Below, one piece after another: positions 1-6,165 of a stretch of 64,000 nt of DNA. The notes under the pieces are model-generated. The model was not told where the DNA came from. It did not search any database and was given only the letters and a program-made list of their open reading frames with translations. Origin of the DNA: TMED109 sp015660425 (GTDB lineage: Bacteria; Pseudomonadota; Alphaproteobacteria; TMED109); the NCBI GenBank assembly GCA_029936295.1, contig JAPYTH010000003.1, positions 17,583 to 81,582 of the forward strand, written 5' to 3'. A program made the translations under genes and the position numbers. Each line of letters starts with the position of its first letter. The stretch's first letter is position 1.

Positions 1-2
1 TT

Positions 3-305
3 AAATCTGGAATATATAGATTAGCCTTACATGATGGAAATTCTTGTAATAATTATGGATTATCTGCTGAAATAAATAACCCTAAATTAAAACCTTGGAA
101 ACCTTCACAATTACTAATTTTAGAAGTTAAAGAAAATGGAATATTTGATACTACACTAGCTATGAAACCTGAAAAATTTACTGAAGAAACTAGAGGATTA
201 ATATCTATTGGATCTCTGAGAGGTTACCCTTTATTATTATTTAAAGATAGCGAAAAGAAAATAACAGGCTGTGGGATGGTTCCTTTACTAAACGCTAGTA
301 AATAA
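3..305 (+). CDS. C-terminal part of a Cu/Zn superoxide dismutase-like protein (5' truncated by the window)
   Basis: The reading frame is open from base 3 to the TAA at 303-305, so the start lies outside the window. The visible ~100 residues read like the second half of a Cu/Zn superoxide dismutase beta barrel: a segment LALHDGNSC where SODs have the copper-loop histidines and the disulfide cysteine, a middle strand LLILEVKENG, and a closing ITGCGMV resembling the SOD C-terminal CG-V/I strand. The two disulfide-type cysteines are kept, but most copper and zinc histidines are absent, so dismutase activity is doubtful. A metal-free SOD-like domain is an inference from pattern, not a confident family call. 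It converges with the next gene, leaving only two bases between stops. Confidence 0.4.
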   Translation, partial: KSGIYRLALHDGNSCNNYGLSAEINNPKLKPWKPSQLLILEVKENGIFDTTLAMKPEKFTEETRGLISIGSLRGYPLLLFKDSEKKITGCGMVPLLNASK

Positions 306-307
306 TA

Positions 308-847
308 TTATAATGAATCTGCTGGTAATCTCCACCACCCAGAAAATTCAACAGAACTTTTTCCTGGAGTAAATATTTGTTCCATATGAACTCTTGCTAT
401 TCCTGAAACACCTGAATATTTACCTGTTCCAGACATAAAATCTAATCTACCTTCACATCTAACATCTAGAGAAGATGTGGCTCCACTAGAACACTCTAAT
501 TTAGCTACTAAAGAATCTCCACTTTTATCTTTAAGTACACAGTAGCCACTAACATTTTCCATTTGAGAAAAACCGCAACTAAACCCTCTACCAGGTGCCG
601 CGTAGGCTGTAACCTTACAATCCATAAATCCATCTTTTAATAAGTTATCATTAACTATTAATGCTGAAAAACTTGCCATGGCAATTTTCGTATCACCGAT
701 AGTAGTTTCATAAACATCTGCTTTTTTAGTATATTCCGCTATAAGAGATATTTGCTCAGCATCTTCTGGAATATTGACTGTGTCTGCAAAAGACACCTGC
801 AAATTAAGAAATAATATTATAAGAGTGTTACTAATAATTTTTATCAA
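308..847 (-). CDS. Secreted protein of unknown function with five cysteines
   Basis: This 179-residue protein begins with a typical signal peptide (hydrophobic stretch about residues 5-20, likely cleaved after SFA at 21). The first in-frame start codon is TTG at 845-847; the next Met is at residue 57, beyond the signal peptide, so TTG is preferred. The mature part has cysteines at 77, 91, 103, 119 and 131 and a glycine-rich strand near the C-terminus (FMSGTGKYSGVSG, 137-149), a pattern seen in secreted small beta-barrel proteins. No enzyme family is recognised. It is divergent from the hydroxypyruvate isomerase gene, with about 50 bases between them. Confidence 0.7.
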   Translation of the reverse strand: MIKIISNTLIILFLNLQVSFADTVNIPEDAEQISLIAEYTKKADVYETTIGDTKIAMASFSALIVNDNLLKDGFMDCKVTAYAAPGRGFSCGFSQMENVSGYCVLKDKSGDSLVAKLECSSGATSSLDVRCEGRLDFMSGTGKYSGVSGIARVHMEQIFTPGKSSVEFSGWWRLPADSL

Positions 848-865
848 CTTTTTTCCATAATAATA

Positions 866-894
866 TTGATGGTTATCTTTACATCTTGCATAAT
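866..894 (+). promoter_or_regulatory. Candidate sigma-70 promoter giving a leaderless hyi transcript
   Basis: TTGATG at 866-871 and CATAAT at 889-894 are separated by exactly 17 bases. Only five bases lie between the -10 hexamer and the ATG at 900, so transcription would begin at or next to the first base of the start codon. No Shine-Dalgarno sequence precedes the ATG. Seen directly: the hexamers and spacing. Inferred: leaderless initiation. Confidence 0.5.
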
Positions 895-899
895 GCCGT

Positions 900-1682
900 A
901 TGATTAAACTTTCTGCAAATTTGTCATTTTTGTTTAATGAACTTCCTTTTCAAGAAAGGTTTAATGCCTCCTCAAATCTAGGTTTTAAAGCAGTTGAATT
1001 TTTCTTTCCATACGAATATGAAATTAGTAATATAAAGTGTTGGTTAGAAGAAGCAAAGCAAAAACTTATATTATTTAACACCTATCCAGGTTCACTGAAA
1101 AATGGGGATAGAGGAATAGCCTCTATAGTAGGTAGAGAAAATGAATTTAGAGAAAAATTTGATCTTGCAATTGAATATGCTTCAAAATTAAATTGTCCTT
1201 TTATACATGTAATGGCAGGGATAAATAAAAAAAATAACAACATTATTAAAGCGAGAGATGTATTTAAAGAAAATCTCTATTATGCAGCAAATGCTTGTGC
1301 TAAGAATAATATTATTGCTCTTATAGAAGCCATAAATGACCGTGACATTCCAAACTATCATTTAAACTATGTAGATGATGCTCTTAATATTATTAAAGAA
1401 ATAAACCACCCTTCACTAAAGCTTCAATTAGACTTATATCATGCACAAATTATGAGTGGTGACTTAACGAATATTATAAATAAAAGCATTAAATATACCA
1501 AGCATATTCAAATAGCTTCCCCCCCCCATAGATATGAACCTGATAAAGGAGAAATTAACTATTCTTTTATTTTTGATATGATTGAAAAATTACACTACCA
1601 AGGTTATATAGGTTGTGAATATAAACCTTCCACTAATACTAAAGATAGCTTAGTATGGGCAAAAAAATATAATATAAGATAA
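900..1682 (+). CDS. hyi: Hydroxypyruvate isomerase family sugar-phosphate-type TIM barrel
   Basis: This 260-residue xylose-isomerase-like TIM barrel interconverts hydroxypyruvate and tartronate semialdehyde in glyoxylate metabolism; the related 2-oxo-tetronate isomerase (OtnI) is an alternative. The family's four metal ligands are all in register: E143 (in LIEAIND), D178 (in QLDLYHAQ), Q204 (in HIQIA) and E240 (in GCEYKP). Length is that of the family. A run of nine Cs at 1519-1527 lies inside the gene (codons for SPP near residue 208) and keeps the frame. The next gene downstream resembles the membrane domain of urate hydroxylase, which fits a purine or ureide to glyoxylate route. No ribosome binding site is visible; see the promoter entry. 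Confidence 0.85.
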   Translation: MIKLSANLSFLFNELPFQERFNASSNLGFKAVEFFFPYEYEISNIKCWLEEAKQKLILFNTYPGSLKNGDRGIASIVGRENEFREKFDLAIEYASKLNCPFIHVMAGINKKNNNIIKARDVFKENLYYAANACAKNNIIALIEAINDRDIPNYHLNYVDDALNIIKEINHPSLKLQLDLYHAQIMSGDLTNIINKSIKYTKHIQIASPPHRYEPDKGEINYSFIFDMIEKLHYQGYIGCEYKPSTNTKDSLVWAKKYNIR

Positions 1683-1740
1683 TTTAATATATTTTTTATA
1701 TTATTTTGATTAAGGTTACTCATAAATTATGGAGGTAAAA

Positions 1741-2340
1741 ATGGCTAGTATTCTTACATCACTTGAAAAAACTATTGGAGCAGGTGTTGCTCTAACTATT
1801 TTATTTATTCTTTACTATATTTCGACAGGAGGAGCACTAGATGCTGCTTTTTGGTCGTTAATATTACGATATGTTCACGTTCTTTCTGGAGTAATGTGGA
1901 TTGGGCTCTTATGGTATTTTAATTTTGTACAAATACCAAATATGCCAAAAATTCCAGATGACCAAAAACCAGCAATTGCAAAAGTAATTGCACCAGCGGC
2001 ACTATTTTGGTTTAGATGGAGCGCTATGGCTACAATAATTACAGGCTTATTAGTAGCGCATGTAAATGGTTACCTATACCAAGCTATAACTTTAGGCATT
2101 ATGGACGGGGTAGCTAAACACACAGCTATTGGAATAGGGATGTGGTTAGGTACAATTATGTTTATAAATGTATGGTTTGTAATCTGGCCAAATCAAAAAA
2201 GAGCTTTAGGAATTGTAGAAGCAGATCCTGATACTAAAGCTGCTTCAGCTAGAACTGCTATGCTTTTTAGTAGAACTAATACTTTGCTTTCTATTCCTAT
2301 GCTTTTTGCAATGGCATCTGCCCAAAATATATGGGGATAA
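1741..2340 (+). CDS. Urate hydroxylase PuuD-like membrane protein (membrane domain only)
   Basis: A GGAGGT at 1731-1736 sits just before the ATG at 1741; a slightly earlier in-frame ATG at 1729 overlaps that ribosome binding site, so 1741 is chosen, giving 199 residues. Five membrane segments are likely at about 12-28, 38-61, 87-107, 127-149 and 178-193. The motif RYVHVLSGVMWIGLLWYFNF (43-62) and further histidines (H107, H127) match the urate oxidase N-terminal/DUF989 membrane family. Full PuuD proteins carry a C-terminal cytochrome c domain; this one ends after the membrane part, with no CXXCH motif. It may need a separate cytochrome, or act on another substrate. It lies 58 bases after hyi on the same strand. 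Confidence 0.7.
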   Translation: MASILTSLEKTIGAGVALTILFILYYISTGGALDAAFWSLILRYVHVLSGVMWIGLLWYFNFVQIPNMPKIPDDQKPAIAKVIAPAALFWFRWSAMATIITGLLVAHVNGYLYQAITLGIMDGVAKHTAIGIGMWLGTIMFINVWFVIWPNQKRALGIVEADPDTKAASARTAMLFSRTNTLLSIPMLFAMASAQNIWG

Positions 2341-2350
2341 TAAGTAATTT

Positions 2351-2380
2351 AGAAAGAGGTTGTTTATACAACCTCTTTCT
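2351..2380. terminator. Bidirectional intrinsic terminator between convergent genes
   Basis: A perfect 13-bp stem (arms 2351-2363 and 2368-2380) encloses a TTAT loop. The arms begin and end in A/T-rich sequence, so the hairpin can terminate both the PuuD-like gene on the plus strand and the deacylase gene on the minus strand, whose stops lie 10 bases on either side. Confidence 0.85.
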
Positions 2381-2390
2381 ATTTATGAAT

Positions 2391-4076
2391 TTAAGAGTGA
2401 AAACCTCTAATAACTTTTCCAGGTAAACTTTCTCTATTAACTATACTATTATCTTCTAAAACTCTTTGTCCATTTATCCATACACCGTAAATACCATGTC
2501 CATCTATATTTAATCTACTAGACCCACCTGGGAGATCATTCACTCTATAAGTTTGGGAAACGCCTACTTTATCTGGATTAATTAGCATCATGTCTGCATA
2601 TTGTCCTGGAACTAATCTACCTCTTTGATCAATTCTATAAATATCAGCTTGTTTTCCTGTTAGATTATAAATAGCCTCTTCAATAGACATAATCTCATTT
2701 TCGCGAACCCATTTTTGCAACATATATAATCCATAACCAGCATCATTAAAAAAGGTTAAATGCGCTCCCGCATCAGATAATGTAATGTTAGAACGAGGAT
2801 GTTTAAGTAACTTTCCAACTGCTTCTTCATCACTATTCAATAACATCGCAATAAACAAAGTATCCATTCCATTTTCATTAAGAGAATGATCTAAAAGCCA
2901 TTCTAAAGGATTCACATTAGCTTCTGAGGCAATATCTTTGATAGACCTTCCTTCCAAAGGAAGATACTTTTTATTTTGAACTTCTCTAACTATAATTTTA
3001 TCCCAATCACCATTAAATAATCTTACTTGAGCATCATCTTCTATCTCATTTAATAAATGACTACGAAAATTGCTGTCCTCTATAATATTTTTATATAATT
3101 CTAATGTGGCACATTCCATTGCAGGTCTCCAAGCATGAATTCCTTCAAATAGATATGGAGACTCCATAGTAAATTCCATAGATAGTGGCCGACATGATAC
3201 CTGCCCCCACATCTCAGTACCTCTATTTGTAGCCTCAGAAATATCTGCTAATATTTTAAAAGTTGAACTATCTGATAAAGGATTATGTAAAAGTGCAGCA
3301 ACTATAGCCGGTCTATTAGAGCCTTTCATCCACTTTTCGATATTATCAATTGAAGTATTTGAACCTCTAGTAAGCATAAATACACCTCTGCCAAAAGAAG
3401 ACATGGCCATTATAAGATTATGCATTTCTTTATCATCTGCTAATCTAGAAGGCATTGGCACTCCATTTTCTCCATTATGCCCCTCAAAGGTTGATGTAGC
3501 AAAACCCAATCCTCCGCTTATCATAGATTCCTTAACTATTTTTTCCATTTCTAATATTTCAAATTCTGTAGCTTTTCTAGTTAATGCATCCTTCCCCATT
3601 ACATAAACTCTTACAGAGGAATGACCAACATAAGCTGCAACATTAGGTCCAACGCCTCTGCTTTCTATAAAGTCAAGATATTCAGGAAAAGTTTCAAAAT
3701 TCCACACTATCCCTTTCCTTAAAGCATCTAAAGACATTCCTTCTACATTTGTCAGGTTTTTAATAGTTAATTCGCGATGCTCAGCTTTACAAGGGGCTAT
3801 GGTAAACCCACAATTACCGATAACAATTGTAGTAACCCCAAGTTTTGGTGAAGGATTAGCCCACGGATCCCAAGTTAATTGAGCATCATAATGTGTATGA
3901 CTATCTATAAAACCAGGAACTAAGCTCAAGCCCTTTGCATCAATTACAGACTTTGCCTGACCTAAATCGTCACCTCTATGAACAATAATGCCATCTTCTA
4001 CAGCAATGTCTCCTGTAAAAGATGGCAGCCCTGTTCCATCAATGATATTTGCATTCTTAATTATAAGATCAAACAT
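2391..4076 (-). CDS. N-acyl-D-amino-acid deacylase family amidohydrolase
   Basis: A 561-residue amidohydrolase of the D-aminoacylase/dihydroorotase superfamily, predicted to hydrolyse N-acyl-D-amino acids or related amides in the cytoplasm. The metal-binding motif DSHTHYDAQ lies at 58-66, GNCGF with the family's metal-bridging cysteine (C89) at 87-91, GHSSVR at 151-156, and SDAGAH with the catalytic aspartate at 434-439. The small N-terminal and C-terminal beta domain is present (RGRLVPGQYADM near the end). Length is slightly above the usual ~480-550. It directly follows the HbpS-like gene on the same strand with one base between them, suggesting co-transcription. The exact substrate cannot be read from sequence. 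Confidence 0.85.
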   Translation of the reverse strand: MFDLIIKNANIIDGTGLPSFTGDIAVEDGIIVHRGDDLGQAKSVIDAKGLSLVPGFIDSHTHYDAQLTWDPWANPSPKLGVTTIVIGNCGFTIAPCKAEHRELTIKNLTNVEGMSLDALRKGIVWNFETFPEYLDFIESRGVGPNVAAYVGHSSVRVYVMGKDALTRKATEFEILEMEKIVKESMISGGLGFATSTFEGHNGENGVPMPSRLADDKEMHNLIMAMSSFGRGVFMLTRGSNTSIDNIEKWMKGSNRPAIVAALLHNPLSDSSTFKILADISEATNRGTEMWGQVSCRPLSMEFTMESPYLFEGIHAWRPAMECATLELYKNIIEDSNFRSHLLNEIEDDAQVRLFNGDWDKIIVREVQNKKYLPLEGRSIKDIASEANVNPLEWLLDHSLNENGMDTLFIAMLLNSDEEAVGKLLKHPRSNITLSDAGAHLTFFNDAGYGLYMLQKWVRENEIMSIEEAIYNLTGKQADIYRIDQRGRLVPGQYADMMLINPDKVGVSQTYRVNDLPGGSSRLNIDGHGIYGVWINGQRVLEDNSIVNRESLPGKVIRGFHS

Positions 4077-4077
4077 A

Positions 4078-4593
4078 TTATTTTAGCATATCTTTCACTG
4101 AATCAAGTGCAGCTTGAGCACATTCTTCATCCTGATCTCCGGTCGCACCGCTAACTCCAATTGCACCTATAAGATCACCATTTTGAGCTCTAATTGGAAG
4201 ACCTCCTGGAAAAGGAACTAAAAAATCAACTGTAGCTAGTCCTGGAACTCTAGCAGGCTCTCCATCCTTACCGTAAACTAATTCTCCTATTGCCCTTGTA
4301 GGGTAAGGTATCATTACTGCAGATTTTGCTTTATTTAAAGCTATATCTATACTTCCTAAGAATGCTCCATCTTGTCTTCTAAAGAGAACTAAGTCCGCTC
4401 CAGAATCTACGATTGCTATATTTAATGGTCTCCATTCTGTAGTAGCTCTTTTAGCTTCACAAGCATCAGCCATTTTCTTAGCTAATTGCAAATCGATAAT
4501 AGTTTTTGTTTCTAATGATAAAGCAACTTTGTTTAAAAAAAGAATAGAAACAGCTACTAAAAATAATAAATTAAAAATTTTCATAATTTTCAT
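4078..4593 (-). CDS. Secreted HbpS/GlcG-like (DUF336) protein
   Basis: 171 residues: a signal peptide (hydrophobic 8-20, cleavage probably after ALS near 26) followed by a GlcG/HbpS domain, seen from NIAIVDSGADLVLFRRQDGA (58-77), GGLPI (130-134) and GAIGVSGATGDQDEECA (143-159). Members bind haem or small cofactors, or are encoded beside dehydrogenases of small organic acids; the role here is unknown. The start at 4593 is placed by collapsing the false gap just upstream: the sequence beyond the gap supplies GGGAG six bases before the ATG. The gene is therefore complete although it abuts Ns in this assembly. Confidence 0.8.
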   Translation of the reverse strand: MKIMKIFNLLFLVAVSILFLNKVALSLETKTIIDLQLAKKMADACEAKRATTEWRPLNIAIVDSGADLVLFRRQDGAFLGSIDIALNKAKSAVMIPYPTRAIGELVYGKDGEPARVPGLATVDFLVPFPGGLPIRAQNGDLIGAIGVSGATGDQDEECAQAALDSVKDMLK

Positions 4594-4600
4594 AATTTTC
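4546..4600. repeat. Left copy of a 55-bp direct repeat flanking the assembly gap
   Basis: These 55 bases, which encode the signal-peptide start of the HbpS-like gene, are repeated exactly at 4701-4755 on the other side of the Ns. Two contig ends that share 55 bases are the mark of a short-read de Bruijn assembly with k = 55, not of a biological duplication. Confidence 0.9.
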
Positions 4601-4700
4601 NNNNNNNNNNNNNNNNNNNNNNNNNNNNNNNNNNNNNNNNNNNNNNNNNNNNNNNNNNNNNNNNNNNNNNNNNNNNNNNNNNNNNNNNNNNNNNNNNNNN
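4601..4700. other. Assembly gap of exactly 100 Ns, probably spurious
   Basis: The gap has the default scaffolding length of 100. Because the 55 bases on each side are identical, the two contigs most likely overlap and the true distance is negative: removing the Ns and one repeat copy joins a promoter, ribosome binding site and intact signal-peptide gene without any break. Confidence 0.95.
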
Positions 4701-4755
4701 AGAAACAGCTACTAAAAATAATAAATTAAAAATTTTCATAATTTTCATAATTTTC
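4701..4755. repeat. Right copy of the 55-bp gap-flanking repeat
   Basis: Identical base for base to 4546-4600. Beyond its right end the unique sequence continues with the ribosome binding site and promoter of the HbpS-like gene on the minus strand. Confidence 0.9.
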
Positions 4756-4772
4756 TCCCAAGTTAAAATTTT

Positions 4773-4802
4773 ATTATAAATAATTTTTATAGTAATCAGC
4801 AA
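4773..4802 (-). promoter_or_regulatory. Candidate sigma-70 promoter of the HbpS-like/deacylase operon
   Basis: On the minus strand, TTGCTG (4797-4802) and TATAAT (4773-4778) are 18 bases apart. The start of the HbpS-like gene follows closely once the duplicated gap flank is collapsed. It lies in the short space after the DUF1489 gene, so the HbpS-deacylase pair is probably transcribed apart from the leucine operon. Confidence 0.5.
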
Positions 4803-4844
4803 TAAAATTATGATAAATATCAAATCCCTATTGGTATAAAAATA

Positions 4845-5249
4845 TTAGATAATACATAATTCCTCTAATATTTTGAATAATTTACCATTATTCTTTAATT
4901 CATTAACAGATAAATCCTTAGGTGTTTTTTCTTCATTTAAATATCTCCAACCTTGGAAAGGCCTATGACTGATAACTTGAGTATGAATTAAATTTTTATC
5001 TAAAATAATATGACAATAGAATTTACCATCATCATGTTCTACTTTTTTAAAATCGATGATTTTTTGCCTAGCGGATATATAACCACTAATAATCCAAAAC
5101 ATTGAACCTTTATCTTTAATTATTTCATATTTTTTTGGATAGTGTCTTGTTATGTGTAAATAATGTTTATATTTTTTATAACGTAATGCTTGTCGCTCTC
5201 TTAACTCATCTATATTTTTTATACCAACAGCTAACTTTATTAAATGCAT
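4845..5249 (-). CDS. DUF1489 family protein
   Basis: A 134-residue cytoplasmic protein of a family found almost only in Alphaproteobacteria; its function is not known. It shows the family's opening MHLIKLAVG, the block KGSMFWIISGYISARQKIIDF (about 47-67) and the hallmark HRPFQGWRYL near 95-104. It lies 13 bases after the HMG-CoA lyase gene and is probably the last gene of the leucine operon, but nothing in its sequence ties it to leucine breakdown. Confidence 0.85.
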   Translation of the reverse strand: MHLIKLAVGIKNIDELRERQALRYKKYKHYLHITRHYPKKYEIIKDKGSMFWIISGYISARQKIIDFKKVEHDDGKFYCHIILDKNLIHTQVISHRPFQGWRYLNEEKTPKDLSVNELKNNGKLFKILEELCII

Positions 5250-5262
5250 TGATCTATAAAAA

Positions 5263-6165
5263 TTAATTTCTATTATTCTTAGCTTCTATGGCACTATAAA
5301 CTCTTGAAGAAGGTGTTCTACCTAATTTACTAAAAACAAATTTAGAGGCATCACAAATTTTATCTAAATCAACTCCTGTTGAAACACCCATACCATTTAG
5401 CATAAATAATACATCTTCAGTAGCGACATTACCTTTTGCTCCAGGAGCATATGGACAACCTCCCAATCCTCCAACTGATGTATCTATAACTTTTATATCT
5501 AACTCTAAACTAGCTAAAATATTTGCCAAAGCTTGCCCATAGGTATCATGAAAATGTATAGCTAATTTTTCTATTCCGACAGCTTCTTTACATGCTTTAA
5601 TCATTTGTTTAGTTTTTAATGGTGTTCCACTTCCAATTGTATCCCCTAATGAGATTTCATAACACCCCATCTTTACTAATTCTTCAGCTAACTTTGCCAC
5701 TTTTAACGGCTCTATTTCATTTTCATATGGACAAAACATAACCGTAGATATATAACCTCTAACTTTCATTCCTTTCAGTAAAGCTTCCTTTGTAACTTCT
5801 CGAGCGCGAGCTAATGCCTTATTCACTGAACAATTTGTATTTTTTTTTGAAAAAGATTCACTAGGGGTAGTAAATACGCAAGCAGTATCTGCATTATATT
5901 TTAATGCATCATCTAAGCCTTTTATATTAGGAGTTAATACAGGATACATTATATCTTCTTTTCGTTTAATTTTTGTAAGTACAATATTAGAATCAGCCAT
6001 AGCTGGAACCCATTTAGGAGAAACAAATGCTCCACTTTCTATAAACTTTAAGCCTGTCTCAGATAACAAATTAATAAATGAAATTTTTTCATGAGTATCT
6101 AATGGTATATTTTCATTTTGAAGACCATCCCTAGGCCCAACCTCATATATACTTATCTCTGTCAT
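5263..6165 (-). CDS. mvaB: Hydroxymethylglutaryl-CoA lyase
   Basis: This 300-residue TIM-barrel enzyme cleaves HMG-CoA to acetyl-CoA and acetoacetate, the last step specific to leucine breakdown. The active-site signature GPRDGLQNE is at 10-18 (R12, D13), the metal histidines are in HFHDTYG (H204, H206), and the catalytic cysteine loop GGLGGCPYAPGAKGN holds C237. Its start codon overlaps the stop of mccA by one base in a TAATG, typical of translational coupling. All key residues of the family are present. Confidence 0.95.
   Translation of the reverse strand: MTEISIYEVGPRDGLQNENIPLDTHEKISFINLLSETGLKFIESGAFVSPKWVPAMADSNIVLTKIKRKEDIMYPVLTPNIKGLDDALKYNADTACVFTTPSESFSKKNTNCSVNKALARAREVTKEALLKGMKVRGYISTVMFCPYENEIEPLKVAKLAEELVKMGCYEISLGDTIGSGTPLKTKQMIKACKEAVGIEKLAIHFHDTYGQALANILASLELDIKVIDTSVGGLGGCPYAPGAKGNVATEDVLFMLNGMGVSTGVDLDKICDASKFVFSKLGRTPSSRVYSAIEAKNNRN

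Noticed and set aside
4529..4823. Open frames running across the N gap on both strands
   Set aside because: They owe their length to Ns translated as X and to the duplicated 55-bp flank; neither exists once the gap is collapsed.
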